Shown here: positions 1-5,051 of the stretch, piece by piece | How the letters are laid out: each line of letters begins with the position of its first letter | Position numbering within the stretch: the stretch's first letter is position 1 | Origin: Candidatus Eisenbergiella stercorigallinarum | GTDB lineage: Bacteria; Bacillota; Clostridia; Lachnospirales; Lachnospiraceae | Assembly (NCBI GenBank): GCA_019120525.1 | Contig: DWUW01000018.1 | Coordinates: 1-5,051, forward strand | Length of the DNA: 5,051 nt | Direction: 5' to 3' | Translations under genes and position numbers: made by a program | The notes under the pieces: generated by a model | Databases searched by the model: none | What the model was told of the DNA's origin: nothing | What the model saw: the letters and a program-made list of their open reading frames with translations, nothing else

Positions 1-40
1 TGTCCAAAGTCTCATTCTCTTTTACGATGATATTAGACAT
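1..40 (-). CDS. rpsU: 30S ribosomal protein S21 (bS21), N-terminal fragment cut by window edge
   Basis: An ATG at 40-38 opens a frame reading MSNIIVKENETLD before the window ends. From memory this matches the highly conserved N-terminus of bS21 in Clostridia. The protein is a small basic component of the 30S subunit, in the platform region near the 3' end of 16S rRNA, and takes part in translation initiation. The family is usually about 57-70 aa, so only about a quarter is visible and the basic C-terminal helices lie outside. The start is fixed by an in-frame TGA at 46-44 immediately upstream and by an SD further 5'. It lies about 120 nt downstream of alaS on the same strand and has its own strong promoter. 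Thirteen residues is little sequence, but the match is exact in style and the leader is typical of a highly expressed gene. Confidence 0.88.
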   Translation of the reverse strand, partial: MSNIIVKENETLD

Positions 41-46
41 AGCTCA

Positions 47-60
47 CACCTGACCTCCCT
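47..60 (-). promoter_or_regulatory. rpsU: Ribosome binding site region of rpsU, unusually spaced
   Basis: The minus strand carries AGGGAGG at 60-54, a strong anti-SD match, but it ends 13 nt before the ATG at 40, longer than the usual 5-9 nt. A second, weaker element AGGTG at 51-47 has conventional spacing. Either the long spacing is used or the two elements act together. An in-frame stop at 46-44 rules out an upstream start that would shorten the spacing. Confidence 0.6.
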
Positions 61-61
61 T

Positions 62-84
62 CAGTCCCTTCAAGTTCTTGACTG
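62..84 (-). promoter_or_regulatory. Potential hairpin in the rpsU 5' leader, abutting the SD
   Basis: On the minus strand this segment starts CAGTC and ends GACTG, with a perfect inner inverted repeat TCAAG-AA-CTTGA at its 5' side. It can fold either as an outer CAGTC/GACTG stem with a 13-nt loop, or as TCAA/TTGA closing a GAAC loop, extended by CAG/CTG across a bulge. Its 3' arm ends one base before the AGGGAGG at 60-54, so the fold could affect ribosome access. It is small and AT-containing, and chance is a real alternative. I do not assign it to a known riboswitch or ribosomal-protein leader class. Confidence 0.3.
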
Positions 85-98
85 ATTGGGTTTTTAGC

Positions 99-115
99 GC
101 ACATCAATGCACATC
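99..115 (-). repeat. Two GATGTGC direct repeats, 10-bp period, at the rpsU transcription start
   Basis: GATGTGC occurs on the minus strand at 115-109 and again at 105-99, so the copies are exactly 10 bp apart, about one helical turn. The first copy lies just past the -10 box (125-120) and covers the expected start site near 114-112. The position would suit an operator or an initial-transcribed-region element. With only two 7-nt copies, chance cannot be excluded. Confidence 0.35.
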
Positions 116-119
116 CATT

Positions 120-147
120 ATTATACCAAAAAATGACCTCACGTCAA
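120..147 (-). promoter_or_regulatory. Sigma-A promoter of rpsU with extended -10
   Basis: Minus strand: -35 TTGACG at 147-142 (5 of 6 consensus), 16-nt spacer, -10 TATAAT at 125-120 (6 of 6), preceded by TGG at 128-126, which makes an extended -10 (TGnTATAAT). Start is expected near 114-112, giving a leader of about 72-75 nt before the rpsU ATG. The -35 begins only 12 nt after the last base of the alaS stop codon, so the promoter sits at the very end of alaS. Strength fits a ribosomal protein gene. Confidence 0.85.
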
Positions 148-159
148 GAGTTTTTTTGG
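126..159 (-). terminator. Imperfect palindrome after the alaS stop; possible weak terminator overlapping the rpsU promoter
   Basis: Immediately after the alaS TAA the minus strand reads CCAAAAAA (159-152), a 5-nt insert, then TGAC-GTGAG-GTCA (146-134) and TTTTTTGG (133-126). Outer arms of 8 nt and inner arms of 4 nt are exactly complementary, so the transcript could form a stem with a 5-nt bulge whose 3' side is the U tract. As an intrinsic terminator it is weak, because the GC core is only 4 bp and the U tract would be base-paired. It is the only terminator-like structure between alaS and rpsU, and it also contains the -35 box and the spacer. Confidence 0.3.
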
Positions 160-2799
160 TTATTTAATCTGGCCGTCCAGGACCGCCGCCGCTTCCTTCA
201 GGGCGCCGTCAATTCCCTCGGGCTTCTTTCCGCCGGCCTGGGCCATATTCGGCCGTCCGCCGCCGCCTCCGCCTACCAGGGCCGCGATCCCCTTGATCAG
301 ATTGCCGGCATGGGCGCCTGCCTTCATCGCTGCCTCCGTCGCCATGGCCACCAGGTTCACCCTGCCGTCCTGCGCGGATGCCAGCACGATCACGCCTTCG
401 CCCAGCTTTTCCTTCAACTGGTCTCCCAGCTCTCTTAAGCCGTTCATGTCCACGCCGTCCGCGCGGGCCGCGATCAGCTTCACGCCCTTCACTTCCTGCA
501 CCTGATCCATCACGTCGCCCAGGGCTTCTTTGGCGGCCTTGCTCTTTAAGGACTCGTTTTCGGCGTTCAGGCGCTTCATCTCCGCCATCAGATGCTCCAG
601 CTTCTCCGTCAGGGTCGCGGGCGTGGCCTTCACAATCTTCGCCGCTTCCTCCAGGCGGCTCTCCTGCTCTCTGTAATAAGAGAACACGCCGGGGCCGGTC
701 AGCGCCTCGATCCTTCTGACGCCGGCCGCGACGCCGCTTTCGGAAAGGATCTTAAAGACGGAAATCTCTCCCGTGTTGGATACATGGGTGCCTCCGCACA
801 GCTCCGTGGAGAAGTCTCCCATGCGCACCACGCGCACCCGGTCGCCATACTTTTCGCCGAACAGGGCCATCGCCCCGGTCTTCTTGGCTTCCTCCAGGGT
901 CATGACCGCGGTTTCCACCGGGATATGGGCCGCAATCTCTTCATTCACGATCTTTTCCACCTGCGAAAGCTCTTCTTCGGTCATGGCGGAGAAATGGCTG
1001 AAATCGAAGCGCAGACGGTAAGGATCCACGTAGGAGCCCGCCTGTTCCACATGGGTGCCCAGCACTGTGCGAAGCGCCTTCTGCAGAAGGTGGGTTGCGC
1101 TGTGGTTCTTGCAGGTATCCGCCCGCTTTCCGGCATCCACCGTAAGCTCCGGCGTATCCCCCATGCGCAGCATGCCCTTCGTCATCTTTCCCACATGGCC
1201 TATTTTGCCGCCCATCAGGTGAATGGTATCCTGTACCTCAAATTCGCCCTCCGCGGTGCGGATCACGCCCGTGTCTCCGCACTGTCCGCCCATGGTCCCG
1301 TAAAAAGGAGTCTCCTTTACAATGATGGTACCGCTCTCTCCGTCGGTGAGCGCCTCCACCACCTCATCCTCCGTGGTCATTGCCACGATGGGAGACTTCC
1401 AGGTCAGCTTATCATAACCCACAAATTCAGAAGTGATCGCGGGATCGATCTGCTCGTAAACCGTGGCGTCGGCTCCCATATAATTGGTCACCTTCCTCGC
1501 GGCGCGGGCCTTGTCCTTCTGTTCCTTCATGCAGGCCGCGAAGCCGTCCTCATCCACCGAAAATCCCTTTTCCTGCAGGATCTCCGTGGTCAGGTCCAGC
1601 GGGAAGCCGTAGGTATCGTACAGACGGAACGCTTCCTTTCCGGAAAGCTGCGTCTGGCCCTCCTTCGCCATCTGCTCCGACAGCTCGGAAAGGATGCTCA
1701 GTCCCTGGTCGATGGTCCGGTTGAATTTATCCTCTTCCTGGGCAAGAACCTTGAAGATGAAGTCCTTCTTCTCTTCCAGCTCCGGATAGCCGTCCCGGCT
1801 TCCTTCGATCACGGTACGGCTCAGGTTGGAAAGGAATTCCCCTTCAATCCCAAGCAGCCTGCCGTGACGCGCCGCGCGGCGGATGATCCTGCGCAGCACA
1901 TAGCCTCTTCCCTCGTTGGAGGGCATGATGCCGTCGGAGATCATAAAGGTGGCGGAGCGGATATGGTCCGTCACGATGCGGATGGAAACATCCCACTCAT
2001 GCTTTTCCTTATATGCCTTGCCCGCCAGCTCGCAAACCCGGTTCCTGAGCGCCTGGATGGTGTCCACATCAAAGATGGAGTCCACATCCTGCACCACCGT
2101 GGCAAGACGCTCCAGGCCCATGCCCGTATCGATGTTTTTCTGGATCAGATCGGAATAATGGCCGTGTCCGTCGTTATCGAACTGGGAGAACACGTTGTTC
2201 CATACCTCGATATAGCGGTCGCAGTCGCAGCCCACCGTACAGCCGGGCTTTCCGCAGCCGTACTTCTCGCCGCGGTCATAATACACTTCGGAGCAGGGGC
2301 CGCAGGGGCCGGAGCCGTGCTCCCAGAAATTGTCTTCCTTCCCGAAACGGAAGATCCGCTCCGGCGCGATGCCGATTTCCTTATTCCAGATATCGAAGGC
2401 CTCATCGTCATCCTGGTAAACGGACGGATACAGCCTGTCCGGATCCAGTCCCACCACTTCGGTCAAAAACTCCCAGCACCAGGCGATCGCCTCATGCTTG
2501 AAATAATCCCCGAAGGAAAAGTTTCCCAGCATCTCAAAGAAGGTCCCGTGCCGGTCGGTCTTTCCGATATTCTCGATATCGCCCGTACGGATACACTTCT
2601 GGCAGGTGGTAACCCTCCTTCTGGGCGGGATCTCCTGCCCGGTAAAGTAAGGCTTTAAGGGAGCCATGCCGGAATTGATCAGAAGCAGGCTGTTGTCGTT
2701 GTGCGGCACCAGGGAAAAGCTCTTCATCACCAGATGCCCCTTGCTTTCAAAAAAGTCCAGGAACATCTTCCTCAGTTCATTTACACCGTATTTTTCCAC
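160..2799 (-). CDS. alaS: Alanyl-tRNA synthetase (alanine--tRNA ligase)
   Basis: Cytoplasmic class II synthetase that charges tRNA-Ala with alanine using ATP and hydrolyses mischarged Ser/Gly-tRNA-Ala. I choose GTG at 2799 (879 aa, normal for the family), because GGAGG lies 8 nt upstream; the longer TTG frame from 2814 adds five residues that are simply the translated SD. Numbered from GTG: the catalytic domain fills the N-terminal third to half, with the motif 2 region around 61-100 (RRVTTCQKC, then GTFFEMLGNFSFGDYF) and motif 3 DTGMGLERL at 224-232. The editing domain has H566-x3-H570 and CGGTH at 668-672, the known zinc-binding residues. A charged, coiled-coil-like linker covers about 711-760. 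The C-Ala/DHHA1 end has the glycine-rich GGGGGG at 843-848 followed by AQAGG. A Cys-rich insert (C182, C187, C191, C193) sits in the catalytic domain. All key residues are intact. It has its own consensus promoter. Confidence 0.98.
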   Translation of the reverse strand: MEKYGVNELRKMFLDFFESKGHLVMKSFSLVPHNDNSLLLINSGMAPLKPYFTGQEIPPRRRVTTCQKCIRTGDIENIGKTDRHGTFFEMLGNFSFGDYFKHEAIAWCWEFLTEVVGLDPDRLYPSVYQDDDEAFDIWNKEIGIAPERIFRFGKEDNFWEHGSGPCGPCSEVYYDRGEKYGCGKPGCTVGCDCDRYIEVWNNVFSQFDNDGHGHYSDLIQKNIDTGMGLERLATVVQDVDSIFDVDTIQALRNRVCELAGKAYKEKHEWDVSIRIVTDHIRSATFMISDGIMPSNEGRGYVLRRIIRRAARHGRLLGIEGEFLSNLSRTVIEGSRDGYPELEEKKDFIFKVLAQEEDKFNRTIDQGLSILSELSEQMAKEGQTQLSGKEAFRLYDTYGFPLDLTTEILQEKGFSVDEDGFAACMKEQKDKARAARKVTNYMGADATVYEQIDPAITSEFVGYDKLTWKSPIVAMTTEDEVVEALTDGESGTIIVKETPFYGTMGGQCGDTGVIRTAEGEFEVQDTIHLMGGKIGHVGKMTKGMLRMGDTPELTVDAGKRADTCKNHSATHLLQKALRTVLGTHVEQAGSYVDPYRLRFDFSHFSAMTEEELSQVEKIVNEEIAAHIPVETAVMTLEEAKKTGAMALFGEKYGDRVRVVRMGDFSTELCGGTHVSNTGEISVFKILSESGVAAGVRRIEALTGPGVFSYYREQESRLEEAAKIVKATPATLTEKLEHLMAEMKRLNAENESLKSKAAKEALGDVMDQVQEVKGVKLIAARADGVDMNGLRELGDQLKEKLGEGVIVLASAQDGRVNLVAMATEAAMKAGAHAGNLIKGIAALVGGGGGGRPNMAQAGGKKPEGIDGALKEAAAVLDGQIK

Positions 2800-2805
2800 G
2801 TCTGT

Positions 2806-2812
2806 TTCCTCC
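2806..2812 (-). promoter_or_regulatory. alaS: Ribosome binding site of alaS (decides the GTG start)
   Basis: GGAGGAA on the minus strand at 2812-2806, with 8 nt between GGAGG and the GTG at 2799-2797. It lies inside the possible five-codon extension from the TTG at 2814. The TTG itself has no SD upstream and would lie only about 12 nt from the expected transcription start, so the GTG is the better start. Confidence 0.88.
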
Positions 2813-2833
2813 AAAATTGCCTGAATCTATCCC

Positions 2834-2862
2834 ATTATAATTACAATCATTTCCCTTGTCAA
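2834..2862 (-). promoter_or_regulatory. Consensus sigma-A promoter of alaS
   Basis: Minus strand: -35 TTGACA at 2862-2857 and -10 TATAAT at 2839-2834 with a 17-nt spacer, a perfect match to consensus in both hexamers and spacing. Transcription should start near 2827-2826, leaving a leader of only about 28 nt before the GTG at 2799. That leaves no room for a T-box leader from this promoter. Confidence 0.9.
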
Positions 2863-2870
2863 CGCCCGGC

Positions 2871-2916
2871 GCAGGCCAAAATCCGCAGGCAGGCGGCCTG
2901 CTGTCCTTTTGCAGGC
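2871..2916 (-). terminator. Overlapping GC-rich inverted repeats after cls; possible intrinsic terminator
   Basis: Downstream of the cls stop the minus strand has GCAGG-CCG-CCTGC (2901-2889), followed after 7 nt by TTTT (2881-2878). Alternative pairings exist: GCAGGCC (2901-2895) with GGCCTGC (2877-2871), and GCCTGC (2916-2911) with GCAGGC (2901-2896). The short, displaced T tract makes this a weak candidate terminator. Location between cls and the alaS promoter is right for one. Confidence 0.35.
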
Positions 2917-2926
2917 TCCTCCGTTC

Positions 2927-4471
2927 TCAGCACAGCGGGGCGAATACCCGCAGGACGGAATCCACCAGGCCGCCCAGGATCCCCTTTTTGCAGTCGTCCA
3001 GGGTGATCTGCCTGCTCTGCCCCATGGTCTTCAGGCCGTCCTCTTTCAGTTCCTTCAGGCCCTGTGTCCGGTACAGGAGGGTGGCGCATTCAAAATGCAG
3101 ATAGAGGCTGCGGAAATCCATGTTCACGCTGCCCACCACGCCGAACACATCGTCGCTGATATAGCTTTTTGCATGGATAAAGCCCGGCTGATATTCGTAA
3201 ATTTTCACGCCCGCGCGCAGAAGGGGCGGGTAATTGGAACGGGTCAGCCGGAAAATGGTCGGCTTATCCGGGATCCCCGGCGTGACGATGCGCACGTCCA
3301 CGCCCCGTTTTGCCGCCTGGCAGAGGGCGTTTCTCATCACGTCGTCCACTATCAGGTAAGGCGTAAAAATATAGACATAATCCCTGGCCTGATAAAGGAT
3401 ATCCAGGTATACGTTTTCCGCGATCGTTTCGTTATCCAGAGGCGAATCGGTATAGGGCTGCACCAGCCCGGTCCCGCCGAAGGGCTCCGGATGCCACACA
3501 TGCGGCCGGAAACAGTCGATATCCGCGTCCTCCTTCCGGAAGGCGTTCCACATTTCCAAAAACATCACGGTAAAGCTCCAGACGGCCTCTCCCTTCAGCC
3601 GGACTCCCGTATCCTTCCAGTAGCCGAAACGGACGATCTCATTGATATATTCATCCGCCAGGTTGATCCCGCCGGTATAACCCGTGTGGCCATCGATTAC
3701 CAGGATCTTCCGGTGATCCCGGTTGTTCATGACCAGGGAAAAGATCGGGACGACCGGATTGAAGGCCATACATTTGATACCGGACTTCTCCAGCCAGCTG
3801 TCGTATCCGGCCGGCAGCCTGGCGACGCACCCCATGTCGTCGTAGATCATGCGGACCTCCACTCCCTGCGCCGCCTTCTCCTTAAGCACCTCCAGGATGC
3901 TTTCCCACATCTTCCCTTCCGAAACGATGAAATACTCCAGGAAAATATAGTGCCGCGCGCTTTTTAAGTCCTCCATCATGTCCGCGAACATTTCCTCGCC
4001 CGTGGGATAATATTTCACCTCCGTATCCGTATAGGCCGGCAGGTCGCTCACCTTTCTCACATAGCGGAAGGTTTCCGCCGCCCGCGCGCTTTCCTTCTGC
4101 ATCTCAGGAGGAAGCTGCCTGATCCCCTCCTCCTTCTGCAGGCAGGCACGATACTGTTCGTGCTGGGCATGCAGCCGGTTCCGCAGCTTGCGCGCGGGTT
4201 TCTTATCCCCGGAAAACAGGTAAAACAGGCCGCCGAACAGCGGCAGCGCCATGATCAGCACGATCCAGCCGATCTTATAGGCGGAATTGTCGTCTTTTCC
4301 GATAATATACAGAACGATCGCAATGCTCAGGAAAGTAAAAACAGTCGTGATCCAGCTCACGTATTCCGTCAGCTTTTCCAGCACAAAAATAAGCCACACG
4401 ATCTGAAGCAGGATGAGCAGCACCGTAATGATGATGCGGTTCATCACAAGTCTTTTGTAATTGTTTTTCAT
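2927..4471 (-). CDS. cls: Cardiolipin synthase (phospholipase D superfamily)
   Basis: Membrane enzyme that joins two phosphatidylglycerol molecules into cardiolipin with release of glycerol. The 514-aa product is full length for bacterial Cls proteins of the ClsA/Firmicute type. Hydrophobic segments at about 11-31, 38-57 and 66-86 form the N-terminal membrane part; the third (IGWIVLIMALPLFGGLFYLF) is typical of the PLDc_N region that precedes the catalytic domains. Two complete HKD motifs are present: H253-x-K255-x4-D260 followed by GYTGGIN, and H433-x-K435-x4-D440 followed by GVVGSVNMDFRS. The C-terminus ends VLRVFAPLC, like the usual FSPLL-type tail of the family. The ATG lies 3 nt after the stop of the upstream AI-2E family gene, which suggests co-transcription and translational coupling. 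Another PLD-type phosphatidyltransferase activity is possible, but Cls is the clear best call; which paralogue cannot be told from one copy. Confidence 0.95.
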   Translation of the reverse strand: MKNNYKRLVMNRIIITVLLILLQIVWLIFVLEKLTEYVSWITTVFTFLSIAIVLYIIGKDDNSAYKIGWIVLIMALPLFGGLFYLFSGDKKPARKLRNRLHAQHEQYRACLQKEEGIRQLPPEMQKESARAAETFRYVRKVSDLPAYTDTEVKYYPTGEEMFADMMEDLKSARHYIFLEYFIVSEGKMWESILEVLKEKAAQGVEVRMIYDDMGCVARLPAGYDSWLEKSGIKCMAFNPVVPIFSLVMNNRDHRKILVIDGHTGYTGGINLADEYINEIVRFGYWKDTGVRLKGEAVWSFTVMFLEMWNAFRKEDADIDCFRPHVWHPEPFGGTGLVQPYTDSPLDNETIAENVYLDILYQARDYVYIFTPYLIVDDVMRNALCQAAKRGVDVRIVTPGIPDKPTIFRLTRSNYPPLLRAGVKIYEYQPGFIHAKSYISDDVFGVVGSVNMDFRSLYLHFECATLLYRTQGLKELKEDGLKTMGQSRQITLDDCKKGILGGLVDSVLRVFAPLC

Positions 4472-4489
4472 CCGCTATCTTCCCTTCCC
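4472..4489 (-). promoter_or_regulatory. cls ribosome binding site within the upstream gene's last codons
   Basis: A purine-rich GGGAAGGGAAG at 4489-4479 on the minus strand ends 7 nt before the cls ATG. It overlaps the last codons and runs to within 1 nt of the TAG (4477-4475) of the upstream gene. It is a moderate rather than perfect SD, consistent with help from ribosomes terminating 3 nt away. Confidence 0.55.
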
Positions 4490-5051
4490 GTTTCCTGCGG
4501 CATCCACTGAACCGGGCCCCGGCCGGCCGTCCTTTCTCGCGTTTCTGTCGTTGACGTCGCTGCGCAGCAGCTTATAAGCCGTAGCCGTGAGCGGGACGCC
4601 CAGCAGCATGCCGCCGATCCCCATCAGGCCGCCGCCCACCGTTACGGCCGCCAGCACCCACATGCCGGGGAGGCCGATGGAGGATCCCACGACGCGGGGG
4701 TAGATCAGGTTTCCCTCCAGCTGCTGCAGGACCACGATGAAAATAAGAAAAAGAAGCGCCTTTAAGGGATCCACGGTCAGGATCATAAACGCTCCCAGCC
4801 CGGCTCCCAGATAAGCCCCCACAATAGGGATCAGCGCCGTTACGCCGATGAAGGAGCCGATCATCACCGCGTAAGGAAAATCAAAGACCAGCATTCCCAG
4901 CGCGCAGAGCGTTCCCAGGATCACCGCCTCCGTACACTGTCCGATGATGAAGCTGGAAAAGGTATCGTCCGCCGTCCGGATGACCCTGCCGATCTCCCGT
5001 ACGGTCTTTTCTTTCAGATAAGCGCGCAGGATCCGCTTCGCCTGGGAGCTC
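4475..5051 (-). CDS. AI-2E family transporter (PF01594, PerM/YdiK-like), C-terminal fragment
   Basis: The frame is open to the window edge, giving 191 visible residues (SSQAKRILRAYLKEK at its N-end); family members are usually about 350-400 aa, so roughly the C-terminal half is present. Fragment numbering: an amphipathic stretch leads to SSFIIGQCTEA (32-42), the typical F-x2-GQ-x3-(A) entry of the family. Membrane segments follow at about 42-58 and 62-92 (containing LIPIVGAYLGA), about 97-111, and 127-162. The family signature Q109-Q-L-E-G-N-x3-P118 followed by VVGSSIGLPGMW is clear. A charged, Gly/Pro-rich tail (163-191) ends at TAG 4477-4475. Family members are polytopic inner-membrane proteins; some export autoinducer-2, others act as Na+(Li+)/H+ antiporters, and most have unknown substrates, so no substrate is assigned. 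Close coupling to cls suggests an envelope-related role, by inference only. Confidence 0.9.
   Translation of the reverse strand, partial: SSQAKRILRAYLKEKTVREIGRVIRTADDTFSSFIIGQCTEAVILGTLCALGMLVFDFPYAVMIGSFIGVTALIPIVGAYLGAGLGAFMILTVDPLKALLFLIFIVVLQQLEGNLIYPRVVGSSIGLPGMWVLAAVTVGGGLMGIGGMLLGVPLTATAYKLLRSDVNDRNARKDGRPGPGSVDAAGNGKGR

Noticed and set aside
133..438. Plus-strand 101-codon frame over the alaS 3' end and the rpsU promoter
   Set aside because: Opposite the conserved AlaRS C-terminus; composition is that of a shadow frame and nothing in it is recognisable.
2145..2411. Minus-strand 88-codon frame inside alaS in another frame
   Set aside because: Fully nested in the AlaRS catalytic domain coding sequence, with low-complexity Ala/Ser/Thr composition; no separate gene signal.
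592..2658. Long plus-strand open frame (688 codons) antisense to alaS
   Set aside because: It lies wholly opposite a clearly functional alaS. Its product is rich in His, Arg, Leu and Gly with no recognisable domain, as expected for the complement of GC-rich coding sequence.
2815..2926. T-box riboswitch upstream of alaS
   Set aside because: The gap is too short, the promoter leaves about 28 nt of leader, and I see no specifier-loop or antiterminator-like sequence between promoter and gene.
2909..3967. Plus-strand open frame (352 codons) antisense to cls
   Set aside because: It mirrors the conserved HKD-containing cls frame and has no recognisable domain, so it is a shadow frame.
4475..4924. 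A short 149-aa gene starting at GTG 4924
   Set aside because: The frame continues open to the window edge and the upstream residues (SSFIIGQCTEA) belong to the AI-2E family fold, so 4924 is an internal valine codon, not a start.
1..5051. Mobile element, CRISPR array, defence island or biosynthetic cluster
   Set aside because: No transposase, integrase, spaced repeats, att-like duplications or accessory genes are visible; the content is housekeeping translation and envelope genes.

Overview
The window reads as a conserved chromosomal segment of a GC-rich Firmicute, most likely a Clostridia/Lachnospiraceae-type gut anaerobe. This rests on recall, not a search: the AlaRS N-terminus and its Cys-rich insert look clostridial, the first 13 residues of ribosomal protein S21 (MSNIIVKENETLD) match that lineage, and there are consensus sigma-A promoters and GGAGG-type ribosome binding sites. 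All recognisable genes are on the minus strand, so the biological order runs from high to low coordinates. I see no phage, insertion sequence, CRISPR, toxin-antitoxin or defence system.

Layout in transcription order. (1) 5051-4475: the C-terminal 191 residues of an AI-2E family (PF01594) membrane protein, cut by the window edge. (2) 4471-2927: a complete cardiolipin synthase with two HKD motifs, starting 3 nt after the previous stop, so probably in the same operon. (3) 2926-2800: a 127-nt intergenic gap with overlapping GC-rich inverted repeats behind cls, then a perfect-consensus sigma-A promoter (TTGACA, 17 nt, TATAAT) and a strong SD for alaS. (4) 2799-160: complete alanyl-tRNA synthetase, best started at a GTG with an ideal SD, giving 879 aa. 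(5) 159-41: a gap holding a strong extended -10 promoter inside an imperfect palindrome, a 7-nt direct repeat at the expected transcription start, a leader hairpin and an SD. (6) 40-1: the first 13 codons of rpsU (ribosomal protein bS21), cut by the window edge.

The genes fall into two functional blocks: an envelope pair (AI-2E-type membrane protein plus cardiolipin synthase) and a translation pair (alaS, rpsU). Each translation gene has its own strong housekeeping promoter. No convincing strong terminator separates alaS from rpsU, so readthrough plus an internal promoter is plausible.

This is essentially a housekeeping region, and I do not find a new biological system. The points worth a second look are the alaS start correction, the lack of room for a T-box leader in front of alaS, and the compact palindrome/promoter/repeat/hairpin arrangement in front of rpsU.
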